From Hydractinia symbiolongicarpus (Eukaryota > Cnidaria > Hydrozoa > Anthoathecata > Hydractiniidae): a stretch of DNA of 64,000 nt. Of this stretch, positions 1 through 12,962 are shown piece by piece. How positions within the stretch are numbered: the first letter of the stretch is position 1; the number at the start of each line of letters is the position of its first letter. The stretch spans positions 558,001 to 622,000 of the forward strand of contig NC_079882.1 of the NCBI RefSeq assembly GCF_029227915.1. Direction: 5' to 3'. The notes below the pieces were generated by a model. The model did no database searches, was not told the DNA's origin, and saw only the letters and a list, made by a program, of their open reading frames with translations. A program made the position numbers and the translations under genes.

Positions 1-23
1 TTTACTTCCTGGGTAATTTCTTT

Positions 24-41
24 GTATACTTTTGTCTATAC
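24..41. repeat. SatA monomer second dyad GTATA/TATAC (representative copy)
   Basis: GTATA (24-28) and TATAC (37-41) are reverse complements with an 8-nt spacer, and GTATAC itself is a 6-bp palindrome. It recurs in most SatA monomers. It is lost in classes with CTAAACGG in place of CTATACGG and in copies with GTAAAC (for example 4688-4693). It could be simple A/T-rich coincidence; I list it because it is periodic at 203 bp. Confidence 0.55.
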
Positions 42-117
42 GGGCCGAGTCCAGGATTTACGGGAAATCGCGGGTTTTCGTTTGCCGGCGATTAAACTTC
101 TTTTATTCAGCGTCTCA

Positions 118-139
118 TCAAAAATGAAAACATTTTTGA
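118..139. repeat. SatA monomer hairpin: 9-bp inverted repeat (representative copy)
   Basis: TCAAAAATG (118-126) and CATTTTTGA (131-139) are perfect reverse complements separated by AAAA (127-130). The structure recurs once per monomer across the array. Some classes weaken it by one or two bases: CATTTCTGA, CATTTATAA or CAATTTTGA in the right arm. The left arm is the more constant one. A cruciform or a dyadic protein site is possible; neither can be shown from sequence. Confidence 0.85.
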
Positions 140-1196
140 AAACTACAAGTCTCATGCGTTTTACTGGTGAAAAAATAATTTGAAAAATCGTTCGGGAAAT
201 GAGTTTACTCCCTGGGTACTTTCTTTGTATACTTTTGACTATACGAGACGAGTCCGGATTTACGGGAAATCGCGGGTTTTCGTTTGCCGGCGATTAAACT
301 TCTTTTATTCAGCGTCTCATCAAAAATGAAAATATTTTTGAGAACTACAAGTCTCATGCGTTTTACTGGTGAAAAAATAATTTAAAAAATCGTTCTGGTT
401 ATGAGTTTACTTCCTGGGTAATTTCTTTGTATACTTTGAACTATACGGGACGAGTCCGGGATTTACGGGAAATCGCGGGTTTTCGTTTGTCGGCGATTAA
501 ACTTCTTTTATTCAGCGTTTCATCAAAAATGAAAACATTTTTGAAAACTACAAGTCTCATGCGTTTTAGTGCTGAAAACATAACTTAAAAAATCGTTCGG
601 GAAATGAGTTTACTTCCTGGGTAATTTCTTTGTATACTTTTGTCTATACGGGCCGAGTCCAGGATTTACGGGAAATCGCGGGTTTTCGTTTGCCGGCGAT
701 TAAACTTCTTTTATTCAGCGTTTCATCAAAAATGAAAACATTTTTGAAAACTACAAGTCTCATGCGTTTTACTGGTGAAAAAATAATTTAAAAAATTGTT
801 TGGGAAATGAGTTTACTCCCTGGGTACTTTCTTTGTATACTTTTGACTATACGGGCCGAATCTGGGATTTACGGGAAAGCGCGGTTTTGATTTGCCGGCG
901 ATTAAACCTCTTTTATTCAGCGTCTCATCAAAAATGAAAACATTTTTGAAAACTACAAGTCTCATGCGTTTTAGTGCTGAAAACATAACTTAAAAAATCG
1001 TTCGGGAAATGAGTTTACTTCCTGGGTAATTTCTTTGTATACTTTTGTCTATACGGGCCGAGTCCGGGATTTACGGGAAATCGCGGGTTTTCGTTTGCCG
1101 GCGATTAAACTTCTTTTATTCAGCGTCTCATCAAAAATGAAAACATTTTTGAAAACTACAAGTCTCATGCGTTTTACTGGTGAAAAAATAATTTGA

Positions 1197-2612
1197 AAAA
1201 TCGTTAGGGAAATGAGTTTACTCCCTGGGTACTTTCTTTGTATACTTCTGACTATACGGGCCGAGACAGGGATTTACGGGAAATCGCGGGTTTTCTTCTG
1301 CCGGCGATTAAACTTCTTTTATTCAGCGTCTCATCAAAAATGAAAACAATTTTGAAAGCTACAAGTCTCATGCGTTTGAGTGGCGAAAAAATAATTTAAA
1401 AAATTGTTTGGGAAATGAGTTTACTCCCTGGGTACTTTCTTTGTATACTTTTGACTATACGGGCCGAATCTGGGATTTACGGGAAAGCACGGTTTTGATT
1501 TGCCGGCGATTAAACTTCTTTTATTCAGCGTCTCATCAAAAATGAAAACATTTATAAAAACTACATGTCTCATGCGTTTTACTGGTGAAAAAATAATTTA
1601 AAAAATCGTTCAGGAAATGAATTTACTCCCTGGGTACTTTCTTTGTATACTTCTGACTAAACGGGCCGAGTCAGGGATTTACGGGAAATCGCGGGTTTTC
1701 GTTTGCCGGCGACTAAACCTCTTTTATTCAGCGTCTCATCAAAAATGAAAACATTTTTGAAAACTACAAGTCTCATGCGTTTTAGTGGTGAAAATTTAAT
1801 TTAAAAAATCGTTCGGGAAATGAGTTTACTCCCTGGCTACCTTCTTTGTATACCTTTGACTATACGGGCCGAGTCCGGGATTTGCGGGAATTCGCGGGTT
1901 TTCCTTTGCTGGCGATTAAACCTCTTTTATTCAGCGTCTCATCAAAAATGAAAACATTTTTGAAAACTACAAGTCTCATGCGTTTTACTGGTGAAAAAAT
2001 AATTTAAAAAATCGTTCGGGTTATGAGTTTACTTCCTGGGTAATTTCTTTGTATACTTTGAACTATACGGGACGATCCGGGATTTACGGGAAATCGCGGG
2101 TTTTCGTTTGTCGGCGATTAAACTTCTTTTATTCATCGTTTCATCAAAAATGAAAACATTTTTGAAAACTACAAGTCTCATGCGTTTTACTGGTGAAAAA
2201 ATAATTTAAAAAATCGTTCGGGAAATGCGTTTACTCCCTGGGTACTTTCTTTGTATACTTCTGACTAAACGGACCGAGTCAGGGATTTGCGGGAAATCGC
2301 GGGTTTTCGTTTGCCGGCGATTAAACCTCTTTTATTCAGCGTCTCATCAAAAATGAAAACATTTTTGAAAACTACAAGTCTCATGCGTTTTAGTGCTGAA
2401 AACATAACTTAAAAAATCGTTCGGGAAATGAGTTTACTTCCTGGGTAATTTCTTTGTATACTTTTGTCTATACGGGCCGAGTCCGGGATTTACGGGAAAT
2501 CGCGGGTTTTTGTTTGCCGGCGATTAAACTTCTTTTATTCAGCGTCTCATCAAAAATGAAAACATTTCTGAAAACTACAAGTCTCATGCGTTTTAGTGGT
2601 GAAAAACTATTT
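1197..2612. repeat. SatA higher-order block, 7 monomers in the 8-mer class order
   Basis: Consecutive monomers follow a recognisable class order. G has GAGACAGGG and CTTCTGCCGG. D has GGCCGAATCTGGG. B' has AGGAAATGAATTTAC and GCGACTAAACC. C has TACCTTCTTTGTATACC and GGGAATTCGC. E has GGTTATGAG and TTTGAACTATACGGGACG. B has GAAATGCG and CTAAACGGACC. A has GGGTAATTTC and TTTTGTCTATAC. The F class that usually precedes G is missing here. The same order recurs at 11.34, 14.79 and 17.43 kb. Confidence 0.8.
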
Positions 2613-4479
2613 TAAAAAATCGTTCGGGAAATGAGTTTACTTCCCGGGTACTTTCTTTGTATACTTTTGACTATACGGGCCGAGTTCGGGATTTACGGGA
2701 AATCGCGGATTTCCGTTTGCCGGCGATTAAACTTCTTTTAATCAGCGTCTCATCAAAAATGAAAACATTTATAAAAACTACATGTCTCATGCGTTTTACT
2801 GGTGAAAAAATAATTTAAAAAATCGTTCAGGAAATGAATTTATTCCCTGGGTACTTTCTTTGTATACTTCTGACTAAACGGGCCGAGTCAGGGATTTACG
2901 GGAAATCGCGGGTTTTCGTTTGCCGGCGACTAAACCTCTTTTAGTCAGCGTGTCATTAAAAATGAAAACATTTTTGAAAACTACAAGTCTCATGCGTTTT
3001 AGTGCTGAAAAAATAATTTAAAAAATCGTTCGGGAAGTGAGTTTACTCCCTGGGTACTTTCTTTGTATACTTCTGACTAAACAGACCGAGTCAGGGATTT
3101 GCGGGAAATCGCGGGTTTTCGTTTGCCGGCGATTAAACCTCTTTTATTCAGCGTCTCATCAAAAATGAAAACATTTTTGAAAACTACAAGTCTCATGCGT
3201 TTTAGTGCTGAAAAAATAACTTAAAAAATCGTTCGGGAAATGAGTTTACTTCCTGGGTAATTTCTTTGTATACTTTTGTCTATACGGGCCGAGTCCGGGA
3301 TTTACGGGAAATCGCAGGTTTTTGTTTGCCGGCGATTAAACTTCTTTTATTCAGCGTCTCATCAAAAATGAAAACATTTCTGAAAACTACAAGTCTCATG
3401 CGTTTTAGTGGTGAAAAACTAATTTAAAAAATCGTTCGGGAAATGAGTTTACTTCCTTGGTACTTTCTTTGTATACTTTTGACTATACGGGCCGAGTTCG
3501 GGATTTACGGGAAATCGCGGGTTTCCGTTTGCCGGCGATTAAACTTCTTTTAATCAGCGTCTCATCAAAAATGAAAACATTTATAAAAACTACATGTCTC
3601 ATGCGTTTTACTGGTGAAAAAATAATTTAAAAAATCGTTCAGGAAATGAATTTATTCCCTGGGTACTTTCTTTGTATACTTCTGACTAAACGGGCCGAGT
3701 CAGGGATTTACGGGAAATCGCGGGTTTTCGTTTGCCGGCGACTAAACCTCTTTTATTCAGCGTGTCATCAAAAATGAAAACATTTTTGAAAACTACAAGT
3801 CTCATGCGTTTTAGTGCTGAAAAAATAATTTAAAAAATCGTTCGGGAAGTGAGTTTACTCCCTGGGTACTTTTTTTGTATACTTTTGACTATACGGGCCG
3901 AGTCAAGGATTTACGGGAAATCGCGGGTTTTCGTTTGCCGGCAATTAAACTTCTTTTATTCAGCGCCTCATCAAAAATGAAAACATTTTTAAAAACTACA
4001 AGTCTCATGCGTTTTAGTACTGAAAAAATAATTTAAAAAATCGTTCGGGAAATGAGTTTACTCCCTGGGTACCTTCTTTGTATACCTTTGACTATACGGG
4101 CCGAGTCCGGGATTTGCGGGAATTCGCGGGTTTTTGTTTGCTGGCGATTAAACCTCTTTTATTCAGCGTCTCATCAAAAATGAAAACATTTTTGAAAACT
4201 ACAAGTCTCATGCGTTTTAGTGCTGAAAACATAACTTAAAAAATCGTTCGGGAAATGAGTTTACTTCCTGGGTAATTTCTTTGTATACTTCTGACTAAAC
4301 GGACCGAGTCAGGGATTTGCGGGAAATCGCGGGTTTTCGTTTGCCGGCGATTAAACCTCTTTTATTCAGCGTCTCATCAAAAATGAAAACATTTTTGAAA
4401 ACTACAAGTCTCATGCGTTTTAGTGCTTAAAACATAACTTAAAAAATCGTTCGGGAAATGAGTTTACTTCCTGGGAAAA

Positions 4480-5600
4480 TTCTTTGTATACTTTTGTCTA
4501 TACGGACCGAGTCCGGGATTTACGGGAAATCGCGGGTTTTTGATTGCCGGCGATTAAACTTCTTTTATTCAGCGTCTCATCAAAAATGAAAACATTTCTG
4601 AAAACTACAAGTCTCATGCGTTTTAGTGGTGAAAAACTAATTAAAAAAATCGTTCGGGAAGGGAGTTTACTCACTGGGCACTTTCTTTGTAAACTTCTGA
4701 CTAAACGGGCCGAGACAGGGATTTGCGGCAAATCGCAGGTTTTCGTTTGCCGGCGATTAAACCTCTTTTATTCAGCGTCTCATCAAAAATGAAAACATTT
4801 TTAAAAAATACAAGTCTCATGCGTTTTAGTGCTGAAAAAATAATTTAAAAAATCGTTCGGGATATGAGTTTACTTCCTGGGTAATTTCTTTGTATACTTT
4901 TGACTATACGGGCCGAGTCAGGGATTTACAGGAAATCGCGGGTTTTCGTTTGCCGGCCATTAAACTTCTTTTATTCAGCGTCTCATCAAAAATGAAAACA
5001 ATTTTGAAAACTACAAGTCTCATGCGTTTTAGTGCTGAAAAAATAATTTAAAGATCGTTCGGGAAATGAGTTTACTTCCTGGGTAATTTCTGTGTATACT
5101 TTTAACTATACGGGCCGAGTCCGGGATTTACGGGAAATCGTGGGTTTTCGTTTGACGGCGATTTAACTTCTTTTATTCAGCGTCTCATCAAAAATGAAAA
5201 CATTTTTCAAAACTACAAGTCTCATGCGTTTTAGTGGTGAAAAACCAATTTAAAAAATCGTTTGGAAAATGAGTTTACTCCCAGGGTACTTTCTTTGTAT
5301 ACTTCTGACTATACGGGCCGAGTCAGGAATTTACGGGAAATCGCGGGTTTTCGTTTGCCCGCGATTAAACTTCTTTTATTCAGCGTCTCATCAAAAATGA
5401 AAACATTTCTGAAAACTACAAGTCTCATGCGTTTTAGTGGTGAAAAACTAATTTAAAGAATTGTTCGGGAAATGAGTTTACTCCCTGGGTACTTTCTTTG
5501 TATACTTTTGACTATACGGGCCGAGTCCGGGATTTACGGGAAATCGCGGGTTTTCGTTTGCCGGCGATTAAACTTCTTTTATTCAGCGTCTCATCAAAAA
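4480..5600. repeat. Distal copy of the 20-25 kb SatA block
   Basis: The tag CACTGGGCACTTTC with GTAAACTTCTGAC, preceded by CTAATTAAAAAAATCG, also occurs near 20300, 22328 and 24152. The following monomers keep the same order (GGGATATGAG, ACAGGAAATCG, then TTCTGTGTATAC). The offset from this copy to the 20.1-kb copy is 15,628 bp, or 77 monomers. Similarity falls away after about 5.6 kb, where a B-type monomer follows instead. Confidence 0.75.
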
Positions 5601-5639
5601 TGAAAACATTTCTGAAAACTACAAGTCTCATGCGTTTTA

Positions 5640-8600
5640 CTGGTGAAAAAATAATTTAAAAAATCGTTCGAGAAATGCGTTTACTCCCTGGGTACTTTCT
5701 TTGTATACTTCTGACTAAACGGACCGAGTCAGGGATTTGCGGGAAATCGCGGGTTTTCGTTTGCCGGCGATTAAACCTCTTTTATTCCGCGTCTCATCAA
5801 AAATGAAAACATTTTTAAAAAATACAAGTCTCATGCGTTTTAGTGCTGAAAAAATAATTTAAAAAATCGTTCGGGATATGAGTCTACTTCCTGGGTAATT
5901 TCTTTGTATACTTTTGACTATACGGGCCGAGTCAGGGATTTACAGGAAATCGCGGGTTTTCGTTTGCCAGCCATTTAACTTCTTTTATTCAGCGTCTCAT
6001 CAAAAATGAAAACGTTTTTCAAAACTACAAGTCTCATGCGTTTTAGTGGTGAAAAACTAATTTAAAAAATCGTTTGGAAAATGAGTTTACTCCCTGGGTA
6101 CTTTCTTTGTATACTTCTGACTATACGGGCCGAGTCAGGAATTTACGGGAAATCGCGGGTTTTCGTTTGCCCGCGATTAAACTTCTTTTATTCAGCGTCT
6201 CATCAAAAATGAAAACATTTCTGAAAACTACAAGTCTCATGCGTTTTAGTGGTGAAAAACTAATTTAAAAAATTGTTCGGGAAATGAGTTTACTCCCTGG
6301 GTACTTTCTTTGAATACTTTTGACTATACGGGCCGAGTCCGGGATTTACGGGAAATCGCGGGTTTTCGTTTGCCGGCGATTAAACTTCTTTTATTCAGCG
6401 TCTCATCAAAAATGAAAACATTTTTCAAAACTACATGTCTCATGCGTTTTAGTGGTGAAAAACTAATTTAAAAATCGTTTGGAAAATGAGTTTACTCCCT
6501 GTGTACTTTCTTTGTATACTTCTGATTATACGGGCCGAGTCAGGGATTTACGGGAAATCGCGGGTTTTCGTTTGCCGGCGATTAAACTTCTTTTATTCAG
6601 CGTCTCATCAAAAATGAAAACATTTCTGAAAACTACAAGTCTCATGCGTTTTAGTGGTGAAAAACTAATTTAAATAACGTTCGGGAAATGAGTTTACTCC
6701 CTGGGTACTTTCTTTGTATACTTTTGACTATACGGGCCGAGTCCGGGATTTACGGGAAATCGCGGGTTTTCGTTTGCCGGCGATTAAACTTCTTTTATTC
6801 AGCGTCTCATCAAAAATGAAAACAATTTTGAAAGCTACAAGTCCCATGCGTTTGAGTGGCGAAAAAATAATTTAAAAAATTATTTGGGAAATGAGTTTAC
6901 TCCCTGGGTACTTTCTTTGTATACTTTTGACTATACGGGCCGAATCTGGGATTTACGGGAAAGCGCGGTTTTGATTTGCCGGCGATTAAACTTCTTTTAT
7001 TCAGCGTCTCATCAAAAATGAAAACATTTATAAAAACTACATGTCTCATGCGTTTTACTGGTGAAAAAATAATTTAAAAAGTCGTTCAGGAAATGAATTT
7101 ACTCCCTGGGTACTTTCTTTGTATACTTCTGACTAAACGGGCCGAGTCAGGGATTTACGGGAAATCGCGGGTTTTCGTTTGCCGGCGACTAAACCTCTTT
7201 TATTCAGCGTCTCATCAAAAATGAAAACATTTTTGAAAACTACAAGTCTCATGCGTTTTAGTGGTGAAAATTTAATTTAAAAAATCGTTCGGGAAATGAG
7301 TTTACTCCCTGGGTACCTTCTTTGTATACCTTTGACTATACGGGCCGAGTCCGGGATTTGCGGGAATTCGCGGGTTTTCTTTTGCTGGCGATTAAACCTC
7401 TTTTATTCAGCGTCTCATCAAAAATGAAAACATTTTTGAAAACTACAAGTCTCATGCGTTTTAGTGGTGAAAAAATAATTTAAAAAATCGTTCGGGATAT
7501 GAGTTTACTTCCTGGGTAATTTCTTTGTATACTTTTGACTATACGGGCCGAGTCAGGGATTTACAGGAAATCGCGGGTTTTCGTTTGCCAGCCATTAAAC
7601 TTCTTTTATTCAGCGTCTCATCAAAAATGAAAACATTTTTGAAAACTACAAGTCTCATGCGTTTTAGTGCTGAAAAAATAATTTAAAAGATCGTTCGGGA
7701 AATGAGTTTACTTCCTGGGTAATTTCTGTGTATACTTTTAACTATACGGGCCGAGTCCGGGATTTACGGGAAATCGTGGGTTTTCGTTTGCTGGCGATTT
7801 AACTTCTTTTATTCAGCGTCTCATCAAAAATGAAAACATTTTTCAAAACTACAAGTCTCATGCGTTTTAGTGGTGAAAAACTAATTTAAAAAATCGTTTG
7901 GAAAATGAGTTTACTCCCTGGGTACTTTCTTTGTATACTTCTGACTATACGGGCCGAGTCAGGAATTTACGGGAAATCGCGGGTTTTCGTTTGCCCGCGA
8001 TTAAACTTCTTTTATTCAGCGTCTCATCAAAAATGAAAACATTTCTGAAAACTACAAGTCTCATGCGTTTTAGTGGTGAAAAACTAATTTAAAAAATTGT
8101 TCGGGAAATGAGTTTACTCCCTGTGTACTTTCTTTGTATACTTCTGATTATACGGGCCGAGTCAGGGATTTACGGGAAATCGCGGGTTTTCGTTTGCCGT
8201 CGATTAAACTTCTTTTATTCAGCGTCTCATCAAAAATGAAAACATTTCTGAAAACTACAAGTCTCATGCGTTTTAGTGGTGAAAAACTAATTTAAATAAC
8301 GTTCGGGAAATGAGTTTACTCCCTGGGTACTTTCTTTGTATACTTTTGACTATACGGGCCGAGTCCGGGATTTACGGGAAATCGCGGGTTTTCGTTTGCC
8401 GGCGATTAAACTTCTTTTATTCAGCGTTTCATCAAAAATGAAAACAATTTTGAAAGCTACAAGTCTCATGCGTTTGAGTGGCGAAAAAATAATTTAAAAA
8501 ATTATTTGGGAAATGAGTTTACTCCCTGGGTACTTTCTTTGTATACTTTTGACTATACGGGCCGAATCTGGGATTTACGGGAAAGCGCGGTTTTGATTTG

Positions 8601-11130
8601 CCGGCGATTAAACTTCTTTTATTCAGCGTCTCATCAAAAATGAAAACATTTATAAAAACTACATGTCTCATGCGTTTTACTGGTGAAAAAATAATTTAAA
8701 AAGTCGTTCAGGAAATGAATTTACTCCCTGGGTACTTTCTTTGTATACTTCTGACTAAACGGGCCGAGTCAGGGATTTACGGGAAATCGCGGGTTTTCGT
8801 TTGCCGGCGACTAAACCTCTTTTATTCAGCGTCTCATCAAAAATGAAAACATTTTTGAAAACTACAAGTCTCATGCGTTTTAGTGGTGAAAATTTAATTT
8901 AAAAAATCGTTCGGGAAATGAGTTTACTCCCTGGGTACCTTCTTTGTATACCTTTGACTATACGGGCCGAGTCCGGGATTTGCGGGAATTCGCGGGTTTT
9001 CGTTTGCTGGCGATTAAACCTCTTTTATTCAGCGTCTCATCAAAAATGAAAACATTTTTGAAAACTACAAGTCTCATGCGTTTTACTGTTAAAAAAATAA
9101 TTTAAAAAATCGTTCGGGTTATGAGTTTACTTCCTGGGTAATTTCTTTGTATACTTTGAACTATACGGGACGAGTCCGGGATTTACGGGAAATCGCGGGT
9201 TTTCGTTTGTCGGCGATTAAACTTCTTTTATTCAGCGTCTCATCAAAAATGAAAACATTTCTGAAAACTACAAGTCTCATGCGTTTTAGTGGTGAAAAAC
9301 TAATTTAAAAAATTGTTCGGGAAATGAGTTTACTCCCTGGGTTCTTTCTTTGTATACTTTTGACTATACGGGCCGAGTCCGGGATTTACGGGAAATCGCG
9401 GGTTTTCGTTTGCCGGCGATTAAACTTCTTTTATTCAGCGTCTCATCAAAAATGAAAACATTTTTCAAAACTACATGTCTCATGCGTTTTAGTGGTGAAA
9501 AACTAATTTAAAAATCGTTTGGAAAATGAGTTTACTCCCTGTGTACTTTCTTTGTATACTTCTGATTATACGGGCCGAGTCAGGGATTTACGGGAAATCA
9601 CGGGTTTTCGTTTGCCGGCGATTAAACTTCTTTTATTCAGCGTCTCATCAAAAATGAAAACATTTCTGAAAACTACAAGTCTCATGCGTTTTAGTGGTGA
9701 AAAACTAATTTAAATAACGTTCGGGAAATGAGTTTACTCCCTGGGTACTTTCTTTGTATACTTTTGACTATACGGGCCGAGTCCGGGATTTACGGGAAAT
9801 CGCGGGTTTTCGTTTGCCGGCGATTAAACTTCTTTTATTCAGCGTCTCATCAAAAAAGAAAACAATTTTGAAAGCTACAAGTCTCATGCGTTTGAGTGGC
9901 GAAAAAATAATTTAAAAAATTATTTGGGAAATGAGTTTACTCCCTGGGTACTTTCTTTGTATACTTTTGACTATACGGGCCGAATCTGGGATTTACGGGA
10001 AAGCGCGGTTTTGATTTGCCGGCGATTAAACTTCTTTTATTCAGCGTCTCATCAAAAATGAAAACATTTATAAAAACTACATGTCTCATGCGTTTTACTG
10101 GTGAAAAAATAATTTAAAAAGTCGTTCAGGAAATGAATTTACTCCCTGGGTACTTTCTTTGTATACTTCTGACTAAACGGGCCGAGTCAGGGATTTACGG
10201 GAAATCGCGGGTTTTCGTTTGCCGGCGACTAAACCTCTTTTATTCAGCGTCTCATCAAAAATGAAAACATTTTTGAAAACTACAAGTCTCATGCGTTTTA
10301 GTGGTGAAAATTTAATTTAAAAAATCGTTCGGGAAATGAGTTTACTCCCTGGGTACCTTCTTTTTATACCTTTGACTATACGGGCCGAGTCCGGGATTTG
10401 CGGGAATTCGCGGGTTTTCGTTTGCTGGCGATTAAACCTCTTTTATTCAGCGTCTCATCAAAAATGAAAACATTTTTGAAAACTACAAGTCTCATGCGTT
10501 TTACTGTTAAAAAAATAATTTAAAAAATCGTTCGGGTTATGATTCTACTTCCTGGGTAATTTCTTTGTATACTTTGAACTATACGGGACGATTCCGGGAT
10601 TTACGGGAAATCGCGGGTTTTCGTTTGTCGGCGATTAAACTTCTTTTATTCAGCGTCTCATCAAAAATGAAAACATTTTTGAAAACTACAAGTCTCATGC
10701 GTTTTACTGGTGAAAAAATAATTTAAAAAATCGTTCGGGAAATGCGTTTACTCCCTGGGTACTTTCTTTGTATACTTCTGACTAAACGGACCGAGTCAGG
10801 GAATTGCGGGAAATCGCGGGTTTTCGTTTGCCGGCGATTAAACCTCTTTTATTCAGCGTCTCATCAAAAATGAAAACATTTTTGAAAACTACAAGTCTCA
10901 TGCGTTTTAGTGCTGAAAACATAACTTAAAAAATCGTTCGGGAAATGAGTTTACTTCCTGGGTAATTTCTTTGTATACTTTTGTCTATACGGGCCGAGTC
11001 CGGGATTTACGGGAAATCGCGGGTTTTTGTTTGCCGGCGATTAAACTTCTTTTATTCAGCGTCTCATCAAAAATGAAAACATTTCTGAAAACTACAAGTC
11101 TCATGCGTTTTAGTGGTGAAAAACTAATTT
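5640..11130. repeat. SatA region with 7-9 monomer higher-order repeats
   Basis: The D-class tag GGGCCGAATC lies at 6937, 8559, 9977 and 11804 (steps 1622, 1418 and 1827 bp, that is 8, 7 and 9 monomers). Between tags the order resembles I-D-B'-C followed by variable monomers. I-class monomers carry TAACGTTCGGG at their start and ACAATTTTGAAAGC at their end. Adjacent units show the same private changes, such as ATTATTTGGGAAATG at 6879, 8501 and 9919, so they arose from each other. Confidence 0.75.
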
Positions 11131-11336
11131 AAAAAATTGTTCGGGAAATGAGTTTACTCCCTGGGTACTTTCTTTGTATACTTTTGACTATACGGGCCGA
11201 GTCCGGGATTTACGGGAAATCGCGGGTTTTCGTTTGCCGGCGAATTAAACTTCTTTTATTCAGCGTCTTATCAAAAATGAAAACATTTTTAAAAACTACA
11301 AGTCTCATGCGTTTTACTGGTGAAAATATAATTTGA

Positions 11337-12962
11337 AAAATCGTTCGGGAAATGAGTTTACTCCCTGGGTACTTTCTTTGTATACTTTTGACTATACGAG
11401 ACAAGTCCGGGATTTACGGGAAATCGCGGGTTTTCGTTTGCCGGCGATTAAACTTCTTTTATTCAGCGTCTCATCAAAAATGAAAATATTTTTGAGAACT
11501 ACAAGTCTCATGCGTTTTACTGGTGAAAAAATAATTTAAAAGATCGTTCGCGAAATGAGTTTACTCCCTGGGTACTTTCTTTGTATACTTCTGACTATAC
11601 GGGCCGAGACAGGGATTTACGGGAAATCGCGGGTTTTCTTCTGCCGGCGATTAAACTTCTTTTATTCAGCGTCTCATCAAAAATGAAAACAATTTTGAAA
11701 GCTTCAAGTCTCATGCGTTTGAGTGGCTAAAAAATAATTTAAAAAATTGTTTGGGAAATGAGTTTACTCTCTGGGTACTTTCTTTGTATACTTTTGACTA
11801 TACGGGCCGAATCTGGGATTTACGGGAAAGCGCGGTTTTGATTTGCCGGCGATTAAACTTCTTTTATTCAGCGTCTCATCAAAAATGAAAACATTTATAA
11901 AAACTACATGTCTCATGCGTTTTACTGGTGAAAAAATAATTTAAAAAATCGTTCAGGAAATGAATTTACTCCCTGGGTACTTTCTTTGTATACTTCTGAC
12001 TAAACGGGCCGAGTCAGGGATTTACGGGAAATCGCGGGTTTTCGTTTGCCGGCGACTAAACCTCTTTTATTCAGCGTCTCATCAAAAATGAAAACATTTT
12101 TGAAAACTACAAGTCTCATGCGTTTTAGTGGTAAAAATTTAATTTAAAAAATCGTTCGGGAAATGAGTTTACTCCCTGGGTACCTTCTTTGTATACCTTT
12201 GACTATACGGGCCGAGTCCGGGATTTGCGGGAATTCGCGGGTTTTCGTTTGCTGGCGATTAAACCTCTTTTATTCAGCGTCTCATCAAAAATGAAAACAT
12301 TTTTGAAAACTACAAGTCTCATGCGTTTTACTGGTGAAAAAATAATTTAAAAAATCGTTCGGGTTATGAGTTTACTTCCTGGGTAATTTCTTTGTATACT
12401 TTGAACTATACGGGACGAGTCCGGGATTTACGGGAAATCGCGGGTTTTCGTTTGTCGGCGATTAAACTTCTTTTATTCAGCGTCTCATCAAAAATGAAAA
12501 CATTTTTGAAAACTACAAGTCTCATGCGTTTTACTGGCGAAAAAATAATTTAAAAAATCGTTCGGGAAATGCGTTTACTCCCTGGGTACTTTCTTTGTAT
12601 ACTTCTGACTAAACGGACCGAGTCAGGGATTTGCGGGAAATCGCGGGTTTTCGTTTGCCGGCGATTAAACCGCTTTTATTCAGTGTCTCATCAAAAATGA
12701 AAACATTTTTGAAAACTACAAGTCTCATGCGTTTTAGTGCTGAAAACATAACTTAAAAAATCGTTCGGGAAATGAGTTTACTTCCTGGGTAATTTCTTTG
12801 TATACTTTTGTCTATATATGGGCCGAGTCCGGGATTTACGGGAAATCGCGGGTTTTTGTTTGCCGGCGATTAAACTTCTTTTATTCAGCGTCTGATCAAA
12901 AATGAAAACATTTTTGAAAACTACAAGTCTCATGCGTTTTACTGGTGAAAAAATAATTTAAA
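11337..12962. repeat. SatA complete 8-monomer higher-order repeat F-G-D-B'-C-E-B-A
   Basis: This block shows the full order. F starts near 11337 (CTATACGAGACAAGTCC and AAAATATTTTTGAGAAC), then G near 11555, D near 11755 (GGGCCGAATC at 11804), B' near 11955, C near 12160, E near 12360, B near 12565 and A near 12770. Its length of about 1.62 kb is 8 x 203. The A monomer here carries the extra TA that marks the next block. Confidence 0.8.

Noticed and set aside
59-100. CENP-B-box-like stretch (TTCGTTTGCCGGCGATT) in SatA
   Set aside because: Only the TTCG start fits the NTTCGNNNNANNCGGGN core. The central A and the CGGG end do not match, on either strand.
4498-4792. Recurring 60-90 codon open frames on both strands throughout SatA
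   Set aside because: They recur only because the monomers recur, they overlap on opposite strands, and they end in the monomer's TAA-rich tract. I see no coding-like constraint.
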